Origin: Clavulina sp. PMI_390
Lineage: Eukaryota; Basidiomycota; Agaricomycetes; Cantharellales; Hydnaceae
Direction of reading: 5' to 3'
Assembly: GCA_015039315.1 (NCBI GenBank)
Contig: WIDE01000031.1
Span: forward strand, 186,905-250,904
DNA length: 64,000 nucleotides
The notes below the pieces were generated by a model. The model ran no database searches. It was not told where the DNA came from and saw only the letters and a list, made by a program, of their open reading frames with translations. The position numbers and the translations under genes are program-made. Position 1 is the first letter of the stretch, and each line of letters begins with the position of its first letter. Below, in pieces: positions 1-12,317 of this stretch.

Positions 1-1683
1 CCTTTCACGCAAGAAATTATATCCTTGATGGACTCGAACGCGCACAAGATCAGGATTGCGGATTGTGAGTCACCTTGTGCCTTTGGTATCATGTAGCAAT
101 GCCTTACCTATTTAGAGCTCAGGCTTGATATAGCTGTGCATAAAATGGCATTGCAGTCAACCTACGGGCTATCTCTAAAGGACGATGATCCAGTGAGTGA
201 ACAATAGTATTTTGGTACATTCGATCCTCAATCTCGGGTCTGCAGATCTTATTAAACGCCTTGGAGGCCACTGAGGTCGCTAGCGCGAGTATTGTGCCAG
301 GAAAGCACATTGTAAACCTACTTCCCAGTTGTAAGCTCCCGTTTATAGCGCACGAAATATTGGCCTCTGAATACTGTTGTTCGTATGTGCAGTACAACAT
401 CTCCCAGATTGGGTGCCTTTCCAGAACTGGCGCACCGAAGCGAGAATGTCGCGGAAAGTGTTGGATCCGCTGAGCGAGATGCCTTGGCGGCGATTTCTTG
501 CGAACAATGTTAGCGTTTAGATCTATCTCCACCAGAATCCACAAAGCAACTCACCGAGCTTCTCACTAGGCGGAAGGTGCTACCAATGAATCTTTTGCTC
601 AGCGTATCCTCTCAGAGCAAACGTCAGACAACGCACATCTCCTGCAAACACTGGCTGCCACCAATTGTGAGTAGTCCCAACCGAGAGCTCGTCATTGTTC
701 AGCCTAGTAATAATATCTTGCAGTGATGGCTGGTGCCGAAGCTACTGTTGGTGTATGTCGGATTTTTATATTGGCATTGTTACTGCATCCCGAAGTGCAA
801 AGGAAGGCGCAAGAAGAGATTGATAGGGTTGTGGGACGTGATCGAATGCCCACAATTGACGAGTAGGTCCCTTAAAGAGACATCATCCTGCCCACACATA
901 GCTCACTCAACACACTCGAATGTTTAGCCAACCGGATCTCCCATACCTTGACGCGGTGATAAAGGAAGTCTTGCGTTGGCAGCCTGTGGCCCCCATATCC
1001 AACCCAACCACTCCAAGGAGGAATGGCATGTACAAGGGTAAGCAAATAATCGTCCAATTCGTGTCCACCGCTGATTCACCGAGGGCTGATCTAATTTAGA
1101 CTACGACATTCCTCGTAATACAATTGTCATCCAGAACACCTGGTCAGTGTTGATCTCCTTCTCAAATTCACGTTGTATGTGACTTGCTCACTGCTTTTCA
1201 TCCTCCTAGGGCAATCAGTCGAGATGAGACCATGTATCCGAATGGCGATTCATTCGACCCGGAGCGATGGCTCACTGACGATCCTCCAAGGGATTCCCGC
1301 CTCTGGTGCTTCGGTATTGGTCGAAGGTCTGTCCTCAAACTTGCTCATTATTGCATGCATTGAATGTTCCTTTTTTCCCGCAGGATCTGTCCTGGGATGG
1401 CGTATGCAGAAATGGTATATACCATCATTTTTATGACGCTCCTCGCGACTGTCGATATAGTGCCTGCCAAGGATGCGGACGGCAAGGAGAAGTATGTGGA
1501 TCCAAGTGTCTTGACGACGGGTCACCTCGTTAGGTGTGTACAGGCGAAATTTATTCGACGCGAAGCTCTGATTCTCATATATCCATTTTCCAAAGCATCC
1601 CTCTGCCATTCTCCTATGCTATACGCCCACGCTCAAAGGCCACAGTTTCCCTGATTCGTGAATCAATGTTGTTTGAGGGTTAG
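1..1683 (+). CDS. Cytochrome P450 monooxygenase, 5' end cut by window edge (P450-1)
   Basis: Haem-thiolate monooxygenase, normally ER-anchored; the N-terminal membrane anchor lies outside the window. Spliced exons read through the I-helix (MAGAEATVGVC, from about 724), the K-helix ExxR (KEVLRW, about 965), the PERF-like FDPERW (about 1255) and the haem loop FGIGRR|ICPG, split by an intron (about 1311-1395). I place the last exon after an intron with donor near 1533 and acceptor near 1600; it reads IPLPFSYAIRPRSKATVS and stops at TAG 1681-1683. The same C-terminal block (PFSYRMxPRSEA) ends the three P450s at 31-41 kb, which supports this end over the unspliced stop at 1654. Substrate unknown. 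Resembles basidiomycete P450s often named O-methylsterigmatocystin oxidoreductase-like; that name is not evidence of function. Confidence 0.88.
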
Positions 1684-1913
1684 GTTTCCACGATCCAAAG
1701 CCCCCGTGCCCTTATTTGGTCATCGCATTGTAGCGGCTCTCACCTGGATCAATCCTATCCACCACAGTTTACATTGATGTTGTACATATCATGGTACAAG
1801 TTAGAAAGACAAATTCGATTGAAATACAGATTCTGTTGACAAACCCCACTCTATCATCGAGGTGCTAAGGTCCACAGGAGAAGTGGGTCTGGTGCATGCA
1901 ACGGAAGATTTCG

Positions 1914-3397
1914 TCAAGCTGAAGCCTGAACAAGCTTCTTCCTCACATCTTCATAACGGCCCTTCCGCATCGGGTCAATCTTGACGAGCTGGTCGAGCAG
2001 AGGCATGACATCAACACTAGGTTTCGCCGGGGATGTAGAGGATTCAAGCTTTTGCAAGACGAGGGTGTATTGGACGATTGATTCAAGGCACCCTACATAG
2101 TACAAAGTGCAGATTAGTGGGAACAGTAAGATGTGTGCATGCGTGGTGAATTCGTACATTTGCTATCAGGTTCTTCCTGAAGAAGGTCTTGGATGATTTT
2201 GATTTCTCGTTGAATGACTTTGGGATCATTAGCTATGATGGGCATTCATATTAGCTTCGTTGAATTGAGTGGAGAGAACAGGACAAGTCACTTTGTGCGA
2301 TGAGCCATCGATGGTAGAGCCACGCGCTCTGATCTGAAGGAAGGGTGTACATGGCTTGATTGACAAGATCAAACTCTGGAGGTGTGGTAACATTAGCAAC
2401 ACCGAGATTAGAGATAATTTTCTGGCGGCACCGCAGTACCTTCGTCGAGTTTTGCCGCGTCCTCGAGCTCCCGAGTAACTTCGTATATTTTTGTCCTTTG
2501 ATGCCAAGCACTAAAGTTGGAGAAGTTCGCTTCGATCTTCTTCTGCGTATATGCGAGTTCTGTTGCCGGTGTCCGTGCTGGGGCTGTGGAATTGGGTGGC
2601 GGTGGTGGGAGGGACGCAAGAACATAGCGACGGTAGTTCCAAGCGTGGACTATATGCGGTAGATGGTCAGCTCGTATGATATTTATAAGGTCAGGGAGAA
2701 TAGGTGATGAAGGCGTACAGTTCCGAGCGTCGGCATCCAGCATCTTCTCGACGACGAACAGCTCCCGATTCCATACCTCCCTTCGCCAGTCGAGCTCGTC
2801 ATCGCGTCGAGATTCGTCATCAGGGGTTAGTGGGATGCGAGCCAGGCACCACCTCCGATGATTCCAGATCCAGTATACTTTGGGGTGCACCTTGAGCGCA
2901 GCCATGGTAAGCTGGAGGTCCTCTTGCAGGACCGCGAAGACGTTGAGGGGAGTACTGATGGCGCATAACAGATCAGGGCCACGAGTGGAACAGCATGAGA
3001 TTCAGGGAACCTTTTGGGGAAGACGGCCTCGGTGAGGATGTCTCGACGATAATTCCAGATGGTATAGAACTCAGGGTTCGCAGTTAGGAGTTGGGTTGTC
3101 TGATCAAAGGCATCTTCGGAGTAGTCTTTGGCAGCTTTCTATTATAATCGCCAAGGATACGCCTTCATGAAACAAGTCTGACTCCTATCTGTAACTGTAA
3201 GGACTCACTTTGGCCAGAAGATCATCCTGAAGGGCAGTGTACTCTGCGATCTTCTTTCGTTCCCGTTGCTCGCGCTCTGCGGCAACTTCGTTCGGATCCT
3301 TCGGAACTCTCTTGATTCCATGCTATTTGAAGATTCACATCGCATGGGTTCGTTAGTCCAAATAACAGAATTTCCTTCGTGTTGAGCGGCTCACCAT
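1914..3397 (-). CDS. BET4: Rab geranylgeranyltransferase (type II) alpha subunit
   Basis: Non-catalytic alpha subunit of the enzyme that geranylgeranylates Rab GTPases at C-terminal cysteines, in the cytosol with a beta subunit (BET2) and an escort protein. PFTA-type repeats are visible: FYTIWNYRRDIL, VYWIWNHRRWCL, FHAWNYRRYVLA, FSAWHQRTKI and AWLYHRWLIA. The N-terminus HGIKRVPKDP is typical of Bet4 orthologues (MHGxKR). To obtain it, coding exon 1 must be a bare ATG (3397-3395) followed directly by a donor (gtgagc) and an intron ending in caaatag. Further introns lie near 3210, 3020, 2670, 2440, 2285 and 2155. The C-terminal exon ends KLVQASA at the TGA at 1914-1916. Farnesyltransferase alpha (RAM2) is the main alternative, but the HGIKR start favours BET4. 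Confidence 0.88.
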
Positions 3398-4481
3398 GAT
3401 GGGCGGCCACGGCTGACGGAGTCACTAATTGAATCCGAGACGCGAACAATGTTCATGCCGCTCAAAGCTTAACGCCACCCGCGACCACAACCGTAGAAAC
3501 AACGCACTCAGCGGCCTAGCCATCGTCGCCAAGTGCGAAAAATCGAGGAATTTATGCTAGAAAGTCTCGCCGATCAACGCGCGCCTCGCTTCTTGGTCGT
3601 CAGCGGTCATGATGTTCGGCCAAACGCGATGGACAAAGAACGGCTCAGCCTTTCTTTATTTGGTCATACAACCCCACTTCATCTGAACTATAAACCACTA
3701 TCCATTGAGATATCCGACCACTATAGCATTCTCTTGCACTTTGTCCGTGACCTAGATATCCAGCCCTGGAGTGCGGGTCACAGGCTGTGCCTCCCCTCCC
3801 CTCGCATTCTCGCCAACCACCGTGTCCATTCTTCTTGCGCACCCTGGTGGAACTCATTCTTCACTCTTGGCATCAAATCCTTTGACGATACTTAAGCCCT
3901 CAATACATGGCTGGGGAACTGCCTTCGTCGATGGGACATGCTCAAGGTAAGTGTGGCGACAGGCCGTGCATAGAGTGTCTTTAACCATCTCACTTCCTGA
4001 GTAGTCTCAGCCATCTCCGGGGGGCATAGTAGGACCGGCTCTAAGCCACTAACCGCTCGAAATCCTACGACAGCGACTCAATCCAAATTACCAGTTCCCG
4101 CGATCGCCAAACCACGACGTGAGCCATACATTGCTTTCCCAATAACCACATAACCTCCTGAGCTCGACGTGATTTGAATATAGTATTCAATTCGCCTCGA
4201 GCAGTCGCTTCCACTTCTCGAAGAGTGCCTTCAGCATCGCCAACGACACCAACTGATAGTCCCGTATACTTCTCAGAGATCTTCGTTGGAAAAGCGGTCA
4301 TATCATGTGCGTCAGAGTATCCGGAATGTTTGCTATGCGACTGACGCACATCAACAGCTAGTACCGATCTTAATCCTCCCCATTGGGCACACGGCGTCCA
4401 GATCAGTGGAAATGATGTGTCTGGCGATCGCTATCCATTCTGGATTTCAATGTGAGCAGCGTTCCCACTAGGTCTCCTGAG
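3398..4481. other. Divergent intergenic region and unresolved 5' exons of the large gene at 4.5-8.6 kb
   Basis: Lies between the BET4 start and the first exon I can place for the downstream + strand gene. It should hold the BET4 promoter. A candidate first exon for the downstream gene starts at ATG 3907 and ends at a gtaagt donor near 3944. Splice-like segments near 4070-4130 and 4180-4310 could be further exons, but I could not join them in one frame. An open frame at 3533-3895 has no recognisable motif. Confidence 0.4.
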
Positions 4482-7400
4482 GAATGCTGAATGTTGGCGC
4501 ATGTAGATATAGATGCGGTAATGGTGATGAGAAGCAGAGATATGAGCAAATGGTAAGTTCGTGTTCATCAAAGCTCTTCCCCCACCTGGCCTGACCTCGT
4601 CGAAAGCTCGCGATACTGGCGGACCGCAGGCTTCTTCGCCACGTCGAATGGGCGCCTCCTATGATTACTTTCCAGGCGGTCGCTCCAAACATAATGGCTA
4701 TCATCACATATTCTTTGGGTGAAGATGTGTACGATGTCGCCACACTCAATACCCATCCTACGACCAAGGTACTATTTTGTTTCTTGACCCAGAGGCTGGC
4801 GTTTCTTATGATGCTTCCAGGAACGCATTTATCGTGCCTATGAAGACTTGCACCGCCGTGGCCTCCTTCACGGGTCTCCATCGCTGCGCAATGTGCTCAT
4901 CGAGCGCGCGGATCCGAAAGCACACGCCAACAAAGAAGTGAAGTTCTTCATCATGGACTACTCTCGTTCACGTGCGGTAAATCTATCCAAACCAATACCC
5001 CCACCTACAAAAGACGACCGTGTCGAATACCCGCCCCTCCCCCTCCATGATAGCGTCACAATTCCAACGTACCGCTCCATTGAGGCAGAGTTCGAGCTAA
5101 GAACCGTTAGATTCTTGCTCGATCGCCATGGAGCGAGGGCTAAGGAGGCAAGAGCGTTTGTTATGGAATTTGCCAAGCTGAACTCGGCGGAGATAATGCG
5201 CCAGGCACGGCTGGCAGCTATCAGCCGACGACATGCTGCCGGCTCCTCGTCCACGTCAGCTGGTAGCCTTGATCCAAGTCGGAAGGAAGCAACTTCTCCA
5301 ATCCCATCATCTAGTCGTCATTCCAGTTTCAATGCATCGTCGTGGGCGGATGGACTCAGGTCTCTCCTGGCGCGAGACGACACCAAGATCCCTCCGCAAT
5401 GCCACGAGGTCCGTGACCTGTTCAATCTGGATGAGATCCGCGTATTCGATACGCGGCTCGACTGGATGTGGACTCGCGCCGAAGTGCAACAGATGATGAG
5501 CCTGTTTAACGAAGCTGTGGCCCTCCTCAAGAAGAAACATCCTCCCTCTCGCTCCAGTTCCGGTCCAGTGCATCCGAGACTTGCTCAAGGAATTCAAGTG
5601 TGGGACCTTGCTCGCAAACACTTCGAGACACACACACGGCACGAGAGCGAAGACTCTGAGATTGTCCCATATCCAGCGGAGTTTCTTGCAGGGTCGGATG
5701 TCACGGCCCATTCTTGGTCGCGTAATTTACCTCCCATAGACGACGACGTTGCGTGGGCGCGGTTCATCTGGGAAGACAATTACGCAACGGGCCGTTCTGG
5801 ACCCTACTACCAGGGCGTGTACGAAAGCGAGGGTGCGTGGGAGAGGATGATGCACGAAGAGCATAGGAAGTGGAGCACCTGGATCGGCCGGAACAGTATG
5901 CATGGGGGCATTCCGAAGGAGTGGACCACTATTCCTTCTCCACCGTACGTCCCTGGAGAGTTGACGCGTGTGGTTGGCCTATCCCAGACAAAGGCCGCCA
6001 AGGAACGCGAGCCACTCCACGAAGAGACGGGCGGTGATACAGACCCTGAGGACGATGAACCTGCCAAACCGCTCCTCATTAGCAGAACAAGAGGGCAAGT
6101 TGAACGAGCTCACCAGAGCCGTTCATCTACCTTGACACTTACCACTAGCTCTATGATGAGTTCCGGCTCGCTACATGTCCCTTCGGCACCACCACAACCG
6201 CTTCTTTCGCGAAGGCTATCTGGGCAAGCCACTTCGGTTACCAGCGAGAGTTCATTTTCATCTACACTTGCTGGTCCCTCCAGACAGCTCCCTTCAAGGA
6301 CACTAACCGACCTGAGGCGGCCTCCAGTTCGTATGGAAAACATGCATACGCTGCTCAACGACAAAAAACCCATCGGTTACAAGAACAAAGGGAAGGCCAA
6401 AGAGCAATTACCAATCCCTCCAACTACGCCCTATACGCGCGATCAGACATCGAGTGTACTACGTGCTCCTACTACCTCCACGTTTCCTGCCCCTCGCGCT
6501 TCCATGATCCCCACGGTCTCCGTGAAACAGTCCCTCTCTCCATTTACATCAACGTTGACGCCAATTGCGATCCCTTGGGCTTTAGATAACCCTCCACCTC
6601 ACACTCCTCGTCCCCTCCCGCGCTCCACCTCCGCCCCTTTGCCTTCTCCATTCTACAACTTGATGCATGCTGATAGCGACACCCCTGACACCGGCCGCTC
6701 ATCGCAACTTGCTTCGACAAGTGCCTCAATTGCAAGTCTGCATGCCCCTTCGTCACCAGTCTCTCATACCTCACTCTCTCTTGCACAACGAACCTCTCAG
6801 AAGCGGGAGAGACCGGAGGACTTTGACAATCCCATACCGAAAAAGAGGCCGACACAATTACCCTCAACCTTTCCGGCGGTTGCGTCTCTTACTGACGCCC
6901 AGTCACCAAGCCCTCATATGCTCACAAATTCCTCGCCACTGCGCCCCAAATCTGCCATTCCCATTCGAGTAGAGAAAAAGGCAAATGTTGCTCGTGATGC
7001 CGCTAATAGGATGAGCGGATTTGGGTCTGCATCAAATCCCCAGAAAATTAGCCAGTCCTTTCCATCACATACTATGGAGGATATACGTATTCACCATTTG
7101 ACTCCAATGAAGCCGGGGACGCTCGAACCTCAGTTGCCAAAACCTTTGCTCCACGCACATCCCAATCACAGAGACTCTCCAGAAGCTGCAGATATGTATG
7201 TCGCCAAGGGCTTCTTCATCCCCACGATCAGACTAACGCTTGAACCCCCTGATCTGCCGTCTCCACTCCCTGGTGCGAAAATAGGTTTCACCTATGATTC
7301 CGAGCCCAATACGAACGCCTTTGGCCCTATCGGGCAGAATGTTACCACCATCCAGGCAAATCAACACTCTCGCTTCGTGCTGCACGATAGACCTCCCGTG

Positions 7401-8585
7401 CCCGTTGCCGGAGATGACAAGCGGGCGTATTTAGACTTTGAATACTCCTCAACAAATATCGCACGTCGCACCAATCTTGTTAGCCGCCCTGACGTAGAGG
7501 CGTTTCAAATCCCTCAAAGCCATAAAGCCAGCGCTATGACTGCATCAATGTTAGAGACGGCCGGTGTACCTCTGAGGCAGCCTCCAGCTCCTTTTGGGGA
7601 AATCTCCGTCACAGAAGGTCGCTTTGTTGAGGAGCTTTCACCGCTGGCTGACCAGGCCGAGAAAACGGTTTGGAACATGCTATACCCCACCCCTCCGGTA
7701 TTTGATCATCGATCTGGAGTCCCTTTGGCCCCCATCGAGACTAGCGTACCACTGTTGTCTCAATCTTCACTTGGTTCAGCCAGAGCGGCCACAACACACC
7801 CCCCTTCCTCTTTGACCCGACTCGCAATGACGAAACAGAAACTCATGCTTACGCTGAATCGTCGTCTGCTACGGTTGTTCTTCTTCATGGCGCTGAGGCG
7901 GGATGAGCGTGACGCCCAGTTCTACAACGCTATGCCAAAGCTACCCAAAACCCGCGGACGAGCCAAGAAGATCATAGCCAAGAACAAAGCCTCGGTTCGA
8001 CCACATGACCGCGCGGCTTTAGCAGCACAACGACGCCAGCGAGAGCTCGAGAAAGCTTTTTCCCTCCGCTCTCGTATGGCGCTGCGCAATATGATCGAGG
8101 AACACCTCATCGCGTCACGCCAACTCGCTACTGAAGGCTATTACCCCCTACCTCCCTTTGAAGTCCCCGAGGCCTATGCTCCCTACGCTCACGAATTCAT
8201 CGCGGAGATCTTTTCGACACACCCCGCATTCATCTCTATCAGAAGCGAGCATATATGGAGACCACTAGCGAGTAAAGGACAAACAAGACATTTCCACTCT
8301 ACAAGCCCTCATCAACCTTACAAATATCCGAGCTTCTTTGGTTTTGGGGAAGGAATCTTGTCGAGCGAATCATGTAGGCTTGATGAGAGAGAAGATATGG
8401 AAGTGCAGTACCTGGCAACGCTTGGTTGGGAAACCCTAGAGGATGAAGACTTCTTCCATCGCATCTCCAAGGCATACAAGAACTTGAAAGGAGACACCTC
8501 GCAGCTGCCTCGTGGTAAGCGGAAGACCATGGATGAAGACGTGGGTGACGAATACGATGGGGCGAAACGCAATCGTTTTGCATAA
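4482..8585 (+). CDS. Large disordered protein with degenerate kinase-like catalytic loop; 5' end unresolved
   Basis: The main exon runs from about 4822 to the TAA at 8583-8585. Upstream exons are placed at about 4482-4559 (donor gtaagttcg), 4607-4770 (donor gtactatt) and then acceptor cttccag near 4821, giving ...ERIYRAYEDLHRRGLLHG. The segment LLHGSPSLRNVLI followed by FFIMDYSRSR resembles the catalytic loop and DFG region of fungal kinase/APH-fold proteins (HGDxxxxN ... D), but the catalytic Asp position is Ser, so activity is doubtful. The rest, about 1,200 aa, is mostly Ser/Pro-rich and probably disordered. It has KR-rich stretches (KKRP, KRKTMDEDV) and a basic helix-rich segment near residues 990-1100 that could be nuclear-targeting or nucleic-acid-binding. 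No known family recognised for the body. Translation ends KRNRFA. Confidence 0.6.
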
Positions 8586-9017
8586 TGCTATCATTACAAT
8601 GTATCATTACTTTTTGTCGTCTTCCTTCTTGGAACTCCCTTCATCAGAGATCTTGGACCCATTCTACAGCCTCGTTAAATACTTCTCGGTTCATCACGCC
8701 TCACATCTTCAGCACCCGCCTAACAAAAGAGAAAAGACCAAGTGTGGAATGGAGTGGGAGATGGCTTATGCTGAGCCCTTGTGATCGATATCCAGACTGA
8801 TTATCTTTATTGATTTATATACGGGAACGCCCGACATATGCAGCGTAACTGGTGTTTGCCATAACTTGAGTAGAAATCTAGATTGCGCCAAGTGTTCACC
8901 GCCACCAAGATCAAGTGAACAGTGAACTGAGTTCAATTCCTCAAGCGAAGGATTGTGAGTCTGCTTGATTGCTATTCGATAATATAGCGGGTCTTCTTCC
9001 GTTCGAAAGATAAATGA
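8586..9017. other. Convergent intergenic region
   Basis: Between the stop of the large + strand gene and the stop of the first F-box gene on the - strand. Expected to hold both 3' ends. No ORF with recognisable content. Confidence 0.5.
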
Positions 9018-10397
9018 TCAAATGTAACCTTCTTTCCGAAGGTTTGTGACTTCCCACTGGACTTGCAGACCAGTTGACGCGCTCTCCAATTTCTCCACCA
9101 GTTTTCGGAAACCTCCAGGATCGGGCACCGTCATTTCGCCGCTAAACTTGATGACTTTCAGTAAGGGGAGGAATCCCCTTTTTATGTCCGAAGGGTTATT
9201 GGACTCGGAGGGATGATCGATGCCCAACTCCACTGGAGCATGTGACGATAGTGGGGATGGGCCTATCTGCCGGGTGCTGATTAGATGAGAGATGACATCA
9301 TGTAGCAAGAAACACCCGTGGAAGATGAGCACCTCAATACGGTCGAGCTCATGCAATATAGGGAGCATAATGTGTCCCTGGACGAGACTGGCACGGAACT
9401 CGACTTCCCGCACAGAGGTCCTCATTCCGGCGAGCGACTGGAGGAAAGCGGGCGAATCAGCCTCCAAGCCGCTGTCAGATGACGGCGAGTAGGAATACAC
9501 GCCGTAAAAGACGATCCGCGACACGGCTGGGGTGTGGATGTCTAACCAGCTCAATAAGTAATTGGTGGAAATTACGGAGAGACGGGGAAGGACTAGGCGT
9601 GATGGGGATATGAATAGCGCTGTATCTGAGCTCAAGTCTATTGCCGTCTCCATTTTGAGCCATATTTGAAGATCTTCAAGGGAAGGAAGTTTGGCCAGAG
9701 TCGTGCAAACTTTTGGCCACTGTGAATGGTGGAGGTTTAGATGGAGTCTCTTCATATTCGGCCATACTACATCGAAGGATTTGGGAAGATAGCCTAGCAT
9801 GTACATGAACCTGAGCCTTTTGAGAGGTGATGTAGAATAACTGATATTCCACGGCCCTTCGATTGCATTTTGGTAAGCCTCGCTAGGAGTCAGCCTTGGA
9901 TCGCAAAAGAGGAATTCCTCGAGGATTGGGAACTTGGGTGCTTGGAGCAGCTGAAACAGTTCTGTGATCATCGTGGAAGGCTCCTCCGCATAATTGAAGA
10001 CGAAGATCCTGCGGCATCTATTCATGTGTGGCTCAAGAAGGTGAAATACGGACCTCCACTCAGACTCCGTGTCCTCAATTTCTGTCTTTGACAGAATGGA
10101 CGGGAACGCAACGCGATTAAGCCATAGCGTCATAGGGGTGGACATAGATCTGTCCAGAAAGGTGTTTATTCGGTCAAAGTGCGCTGGGGATATTCCATGA
10201 ATTTTCGATTTTGGATCAGGGGTAGGGACACAAATCTCTGCCCACATTGTCGGGTCAGCAATGGCAAGTCCTCGCCACTGAACATCGACTGCTGTGATAA
10301 CGAGAAGAGTCTTTACGATGTCTTCCACCTCCACTTCGGATAAGATATAAGCGAATATCAGCAGCCACAGCTCATTCGGAAGCAATGGAGTGCTCAT
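9018..10397 (-). CDS. F-box domain protein, copy A of the first tandem block
   Basis: Single-exon gene, 459 aa. The F-box occupies about residues 6-55: LPNELWLLIFAYIL then WRGLAIADPTMW. The F-box binds Skp1 in SCF ubiquitin ligases (family knowledge); the target is unknown. The rest has irregular leucine-rich stretches (WPKVCTTLAKLPSLEDLQI) and a conserved HMNRC at about residue 130. It ends near a VQWEV block found in all eight paralogues of the window. Closest in-window relative is copy B, which shares PILxxLDxxEVLxFHGC near residue 350. It lies 549 bp downstream of copy B on the same strand. Confidence 0.85.
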   Translation of the reverse strand: MSTPLLPNELWLLIFAYILSEVEVEDIVKTLLVITAVDVQWRGLAIADPTMWAEICVPTPDPKSKIHGISPAHFDRINTFLDRSMSTPMTLWLNRVAFPSILSKTEIEDTESEWRSVFHLLEPHMNRCRRIFVFNYAEEPSTMITELFQLLQAPKFPILEEFLFCDPRLTPSEAYQNAIEGPWNISYSTSPLKRLRFMYMLGYLPKSFDVVWPNMKRLHLNLHHSQWPKVCTTLAKLPSLEDLQIWLKMETAIDLSSDTALFISPSRLVLPRLSVISTNYLLSWLDIHTPAVSRIVFYGVYSYSPSSDSGLEADSPAFLQSLAGMRTSVREVEFRASLVQGHIMLPILHELDRIEVLIFHGCFLLHDVISHLISTRQIGPSPLSSHAPVELGIDHPSESNNPSDIKRGFLPLLKVIKFSGEMTVPDPGGFRKLVEKLESASTGLQVQWEVTNLRKEGYI

Positions 10398-10946
10398 GAG
10401 TTATAGGATATCTTGAACTGTCGTGACACTGTAGGAATACGGTATTGATGCCAAAACAATGTGTGTAGTCTGTCCAGAAAGTACGGTACAACTTGCTCAC
10501 GTAGTTGAGATAAGTTGGGCAGCAGGAATAGGAGGGCCTAACTCGGTACCGAGGTGAACGCGGACAAGCGCTATAGTGAGACCGATCAACTTGCTTAGTG
10601 GTAAAAATACTCTCATAAAATTTCCTTGGTCGTTTATTGCGCTGAATAATATTATTTCCCTAATACTGTTTATTACATCCCTGTGCAGACTTGCAAAGCA
10701 TGTTCGCATGTATTGCATATTTCCGCACGCCCTCAGAATAACTAGAGAAACACCAGTAACGAGACCGAGATAGCACCATTACTTACAACCGACTAGCTTT
10801 CTACATGATCATAATAGGACTGATCTATAATGAGGCTCCAGCCCTGCATGGTAAATGGAGGCCATGCCAGTGCGGTTAAGCGAATTATGCCAGTAGGAAG
10901 GTGAGTGAACTTTTCAGCTAGACTCTCCAACCAAAGAGGCATTTAT
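10398..10946. other. Intergenic spacer between F-box copies A and B
   Basis: Holds the promoter of copy A and the 3' end of copy B. Short open frames on both strands show no motif. No tRNA or repeat seen. Confidence 0.5.
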
Positions 10947-12317
10947 TTAGAAAAATAGGTTTGTGCGAACTCCTGTGACCTCCCATCGGACGTCGAGGAC
11001 AGGAAAAGAGGATCTAAGGTCTTCCAGGAGGGTATAAAACTTTGCAGATTCTGGTACTGTCAGCTGGCCGCTAAAGCTGACAATTCTCAGTAAGGGGAGG
11101 AATTCGATCCTGGGAGGTAAAGCTGGAGTGCAAGAGAGCCCAGAAGGAGAGTCATTACGCACGTTCGCCAGATTTTCTGACGATGGTAGTGCTCCCGTTG
11201 TCTTGCGAGTGGTGACAATCTCAGAGATCACTGTATGGAGAGAGTGGCATCCATGAAAGGTGAGCACTTCAACATTATCGAGCTTGCGCAGTATAGGGAG
11301 CATGGGGCGTGCTTGGACGAGACTATCACGAAACTCGACCTCGCGCACCGTGGTCCTCAGCTCAGCCAATGCCTTGAGCAATTCAGCTTCCGAGCTGCTC
11401 TCGAGTGATGGCCTGTATACCCCCAAGCTATTGAATTCGATACGCGATAGCGCTGGGGTACATATATCCATCCAGGCGGGCAGGTAGTTGGTAGTGATAG
11501 TGGAAAGACGGGGGAGGATGACACGGGACTGGGATAAGTACAAAAGTGGGCCAGGGCTCGCGTCACTTCTAACCTGTATTTCGAGCTGGATTTTTAGATC
11601 TAGGAGGCAGGGAAGTTTGGCTAGAGTTTTACAAACTTCCGGCCACCGTGACTGGGGGACATGACTTAGATCGAGTGTGTGCAGATTTGGCCACGCAACG
11701 TCAAGGGACTGGGGAAGGTAGCCTGTCATATCAGAAAAATAGAGTTTCCTCAGCGGCGACTTGCGATAGTCGATGTTCCATGGCCGTTGGATTGCATTTT
11801 GATCGGCAAATTGCCTCGTATCAACGAACCAAAAGTGGCGGAGGATGGGGAATGTGGGTGCTTGAAGCAGATGAAAGAGTTCCGGGACCAACGGAGAAGA
11901 ATTTTGAGCTAAGTGGAAGATCACGAGGTTGCCGCAGCGGTTCATATGCGGTTCGAGAAGGCGGAATAGGGCCTTCCACTCTGACTCCGCCTCTGCAATT
12001 TCTGTCGTTGACAGAGAGGGTGGGAATGCGATGCGGTAGAGCCATAGCGTGAGAGGGGCGGTCATTGATCTTTCCAAAAATGCTTTTACGCGTTCGATCT
12101 GCGCAGAAGATGTCCGATATATCTGGTGTTTTGGAGATGGAGACGGCACGTAAATTTCTGTCCATAACCTTGGGTCCGCAATAGCAAGCCTTCGCCAATG
12201 TACATTGACTGAGGTAATTGTAAGGAGGGCCCTCAATATTCCATCTGGGCCCGCTTTGGACCAGATATGGGCAAATATCCCAAGCCATAGCTCGTTGGGG
12301 AGAGAGATGCGGCTCAT
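10947..12317 (-). CDS. F-box domain protein, copy B of the first tandem block
   Basis: Single-exon gene, 456 aa. The F-box at the N-terminus reads LPNELWLGIFAHIW then WRRLAIADPRLW. The HMNRC block (about residue 130), the TNYLPAWMDICTPALSRI block (about residue 280) and a C-terminal VRWEV match the other copies. It pairs most closely with copy A. Probable SCF substrate-recognition subunit by family; nothing in the sequence identifies a target. Confidence 0.85.
   Translation of the reverse strand: MSRISLPNELWLGIFAHIWSKAGPDGILRALLTITSVNVHWRRLAIADPRLWTEIYVPSPSPKHQIYRTSSAQIERVKAFLERSMTAPLTLWLYRIAFPPSLSTTEIAEAESEWKALFRLLEPHMNRCGNLVIFHLAQNSSPLVPELFHLLQAPTFPILRHFWFVDTRQFADQNAIQRPWNIDYRKSPLRKLYFSDMTGYLPQSLDVAWPNLHTLDLSHVPQSRWPEVCKTLAKLPCLLDLKIQLEIQVRSDASPGPLLYLSQSRVILPRLSTITTNYLPAWMDICTPALSRIEFNSLGVYRPSLESSSEAELLKALAELRTTVREVEFRDSLVQARPMLPILRKLDNVEVLTFHGCHSLHTVISEIVTTRKTTGALPSSENLANVRNDSPSGLSCTPALPPRIEFLPLLRIVSFSGQLTVPESAKFYTLLEDLRSSFPVLDVRWEVTGVRTNLFF

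Noticed and set aside
3533..3895. 120-aa open frame between BET4 and the large gene
   Set aside because: No motif, no homologue recognised, and no splice context linking it to the downstream gene.
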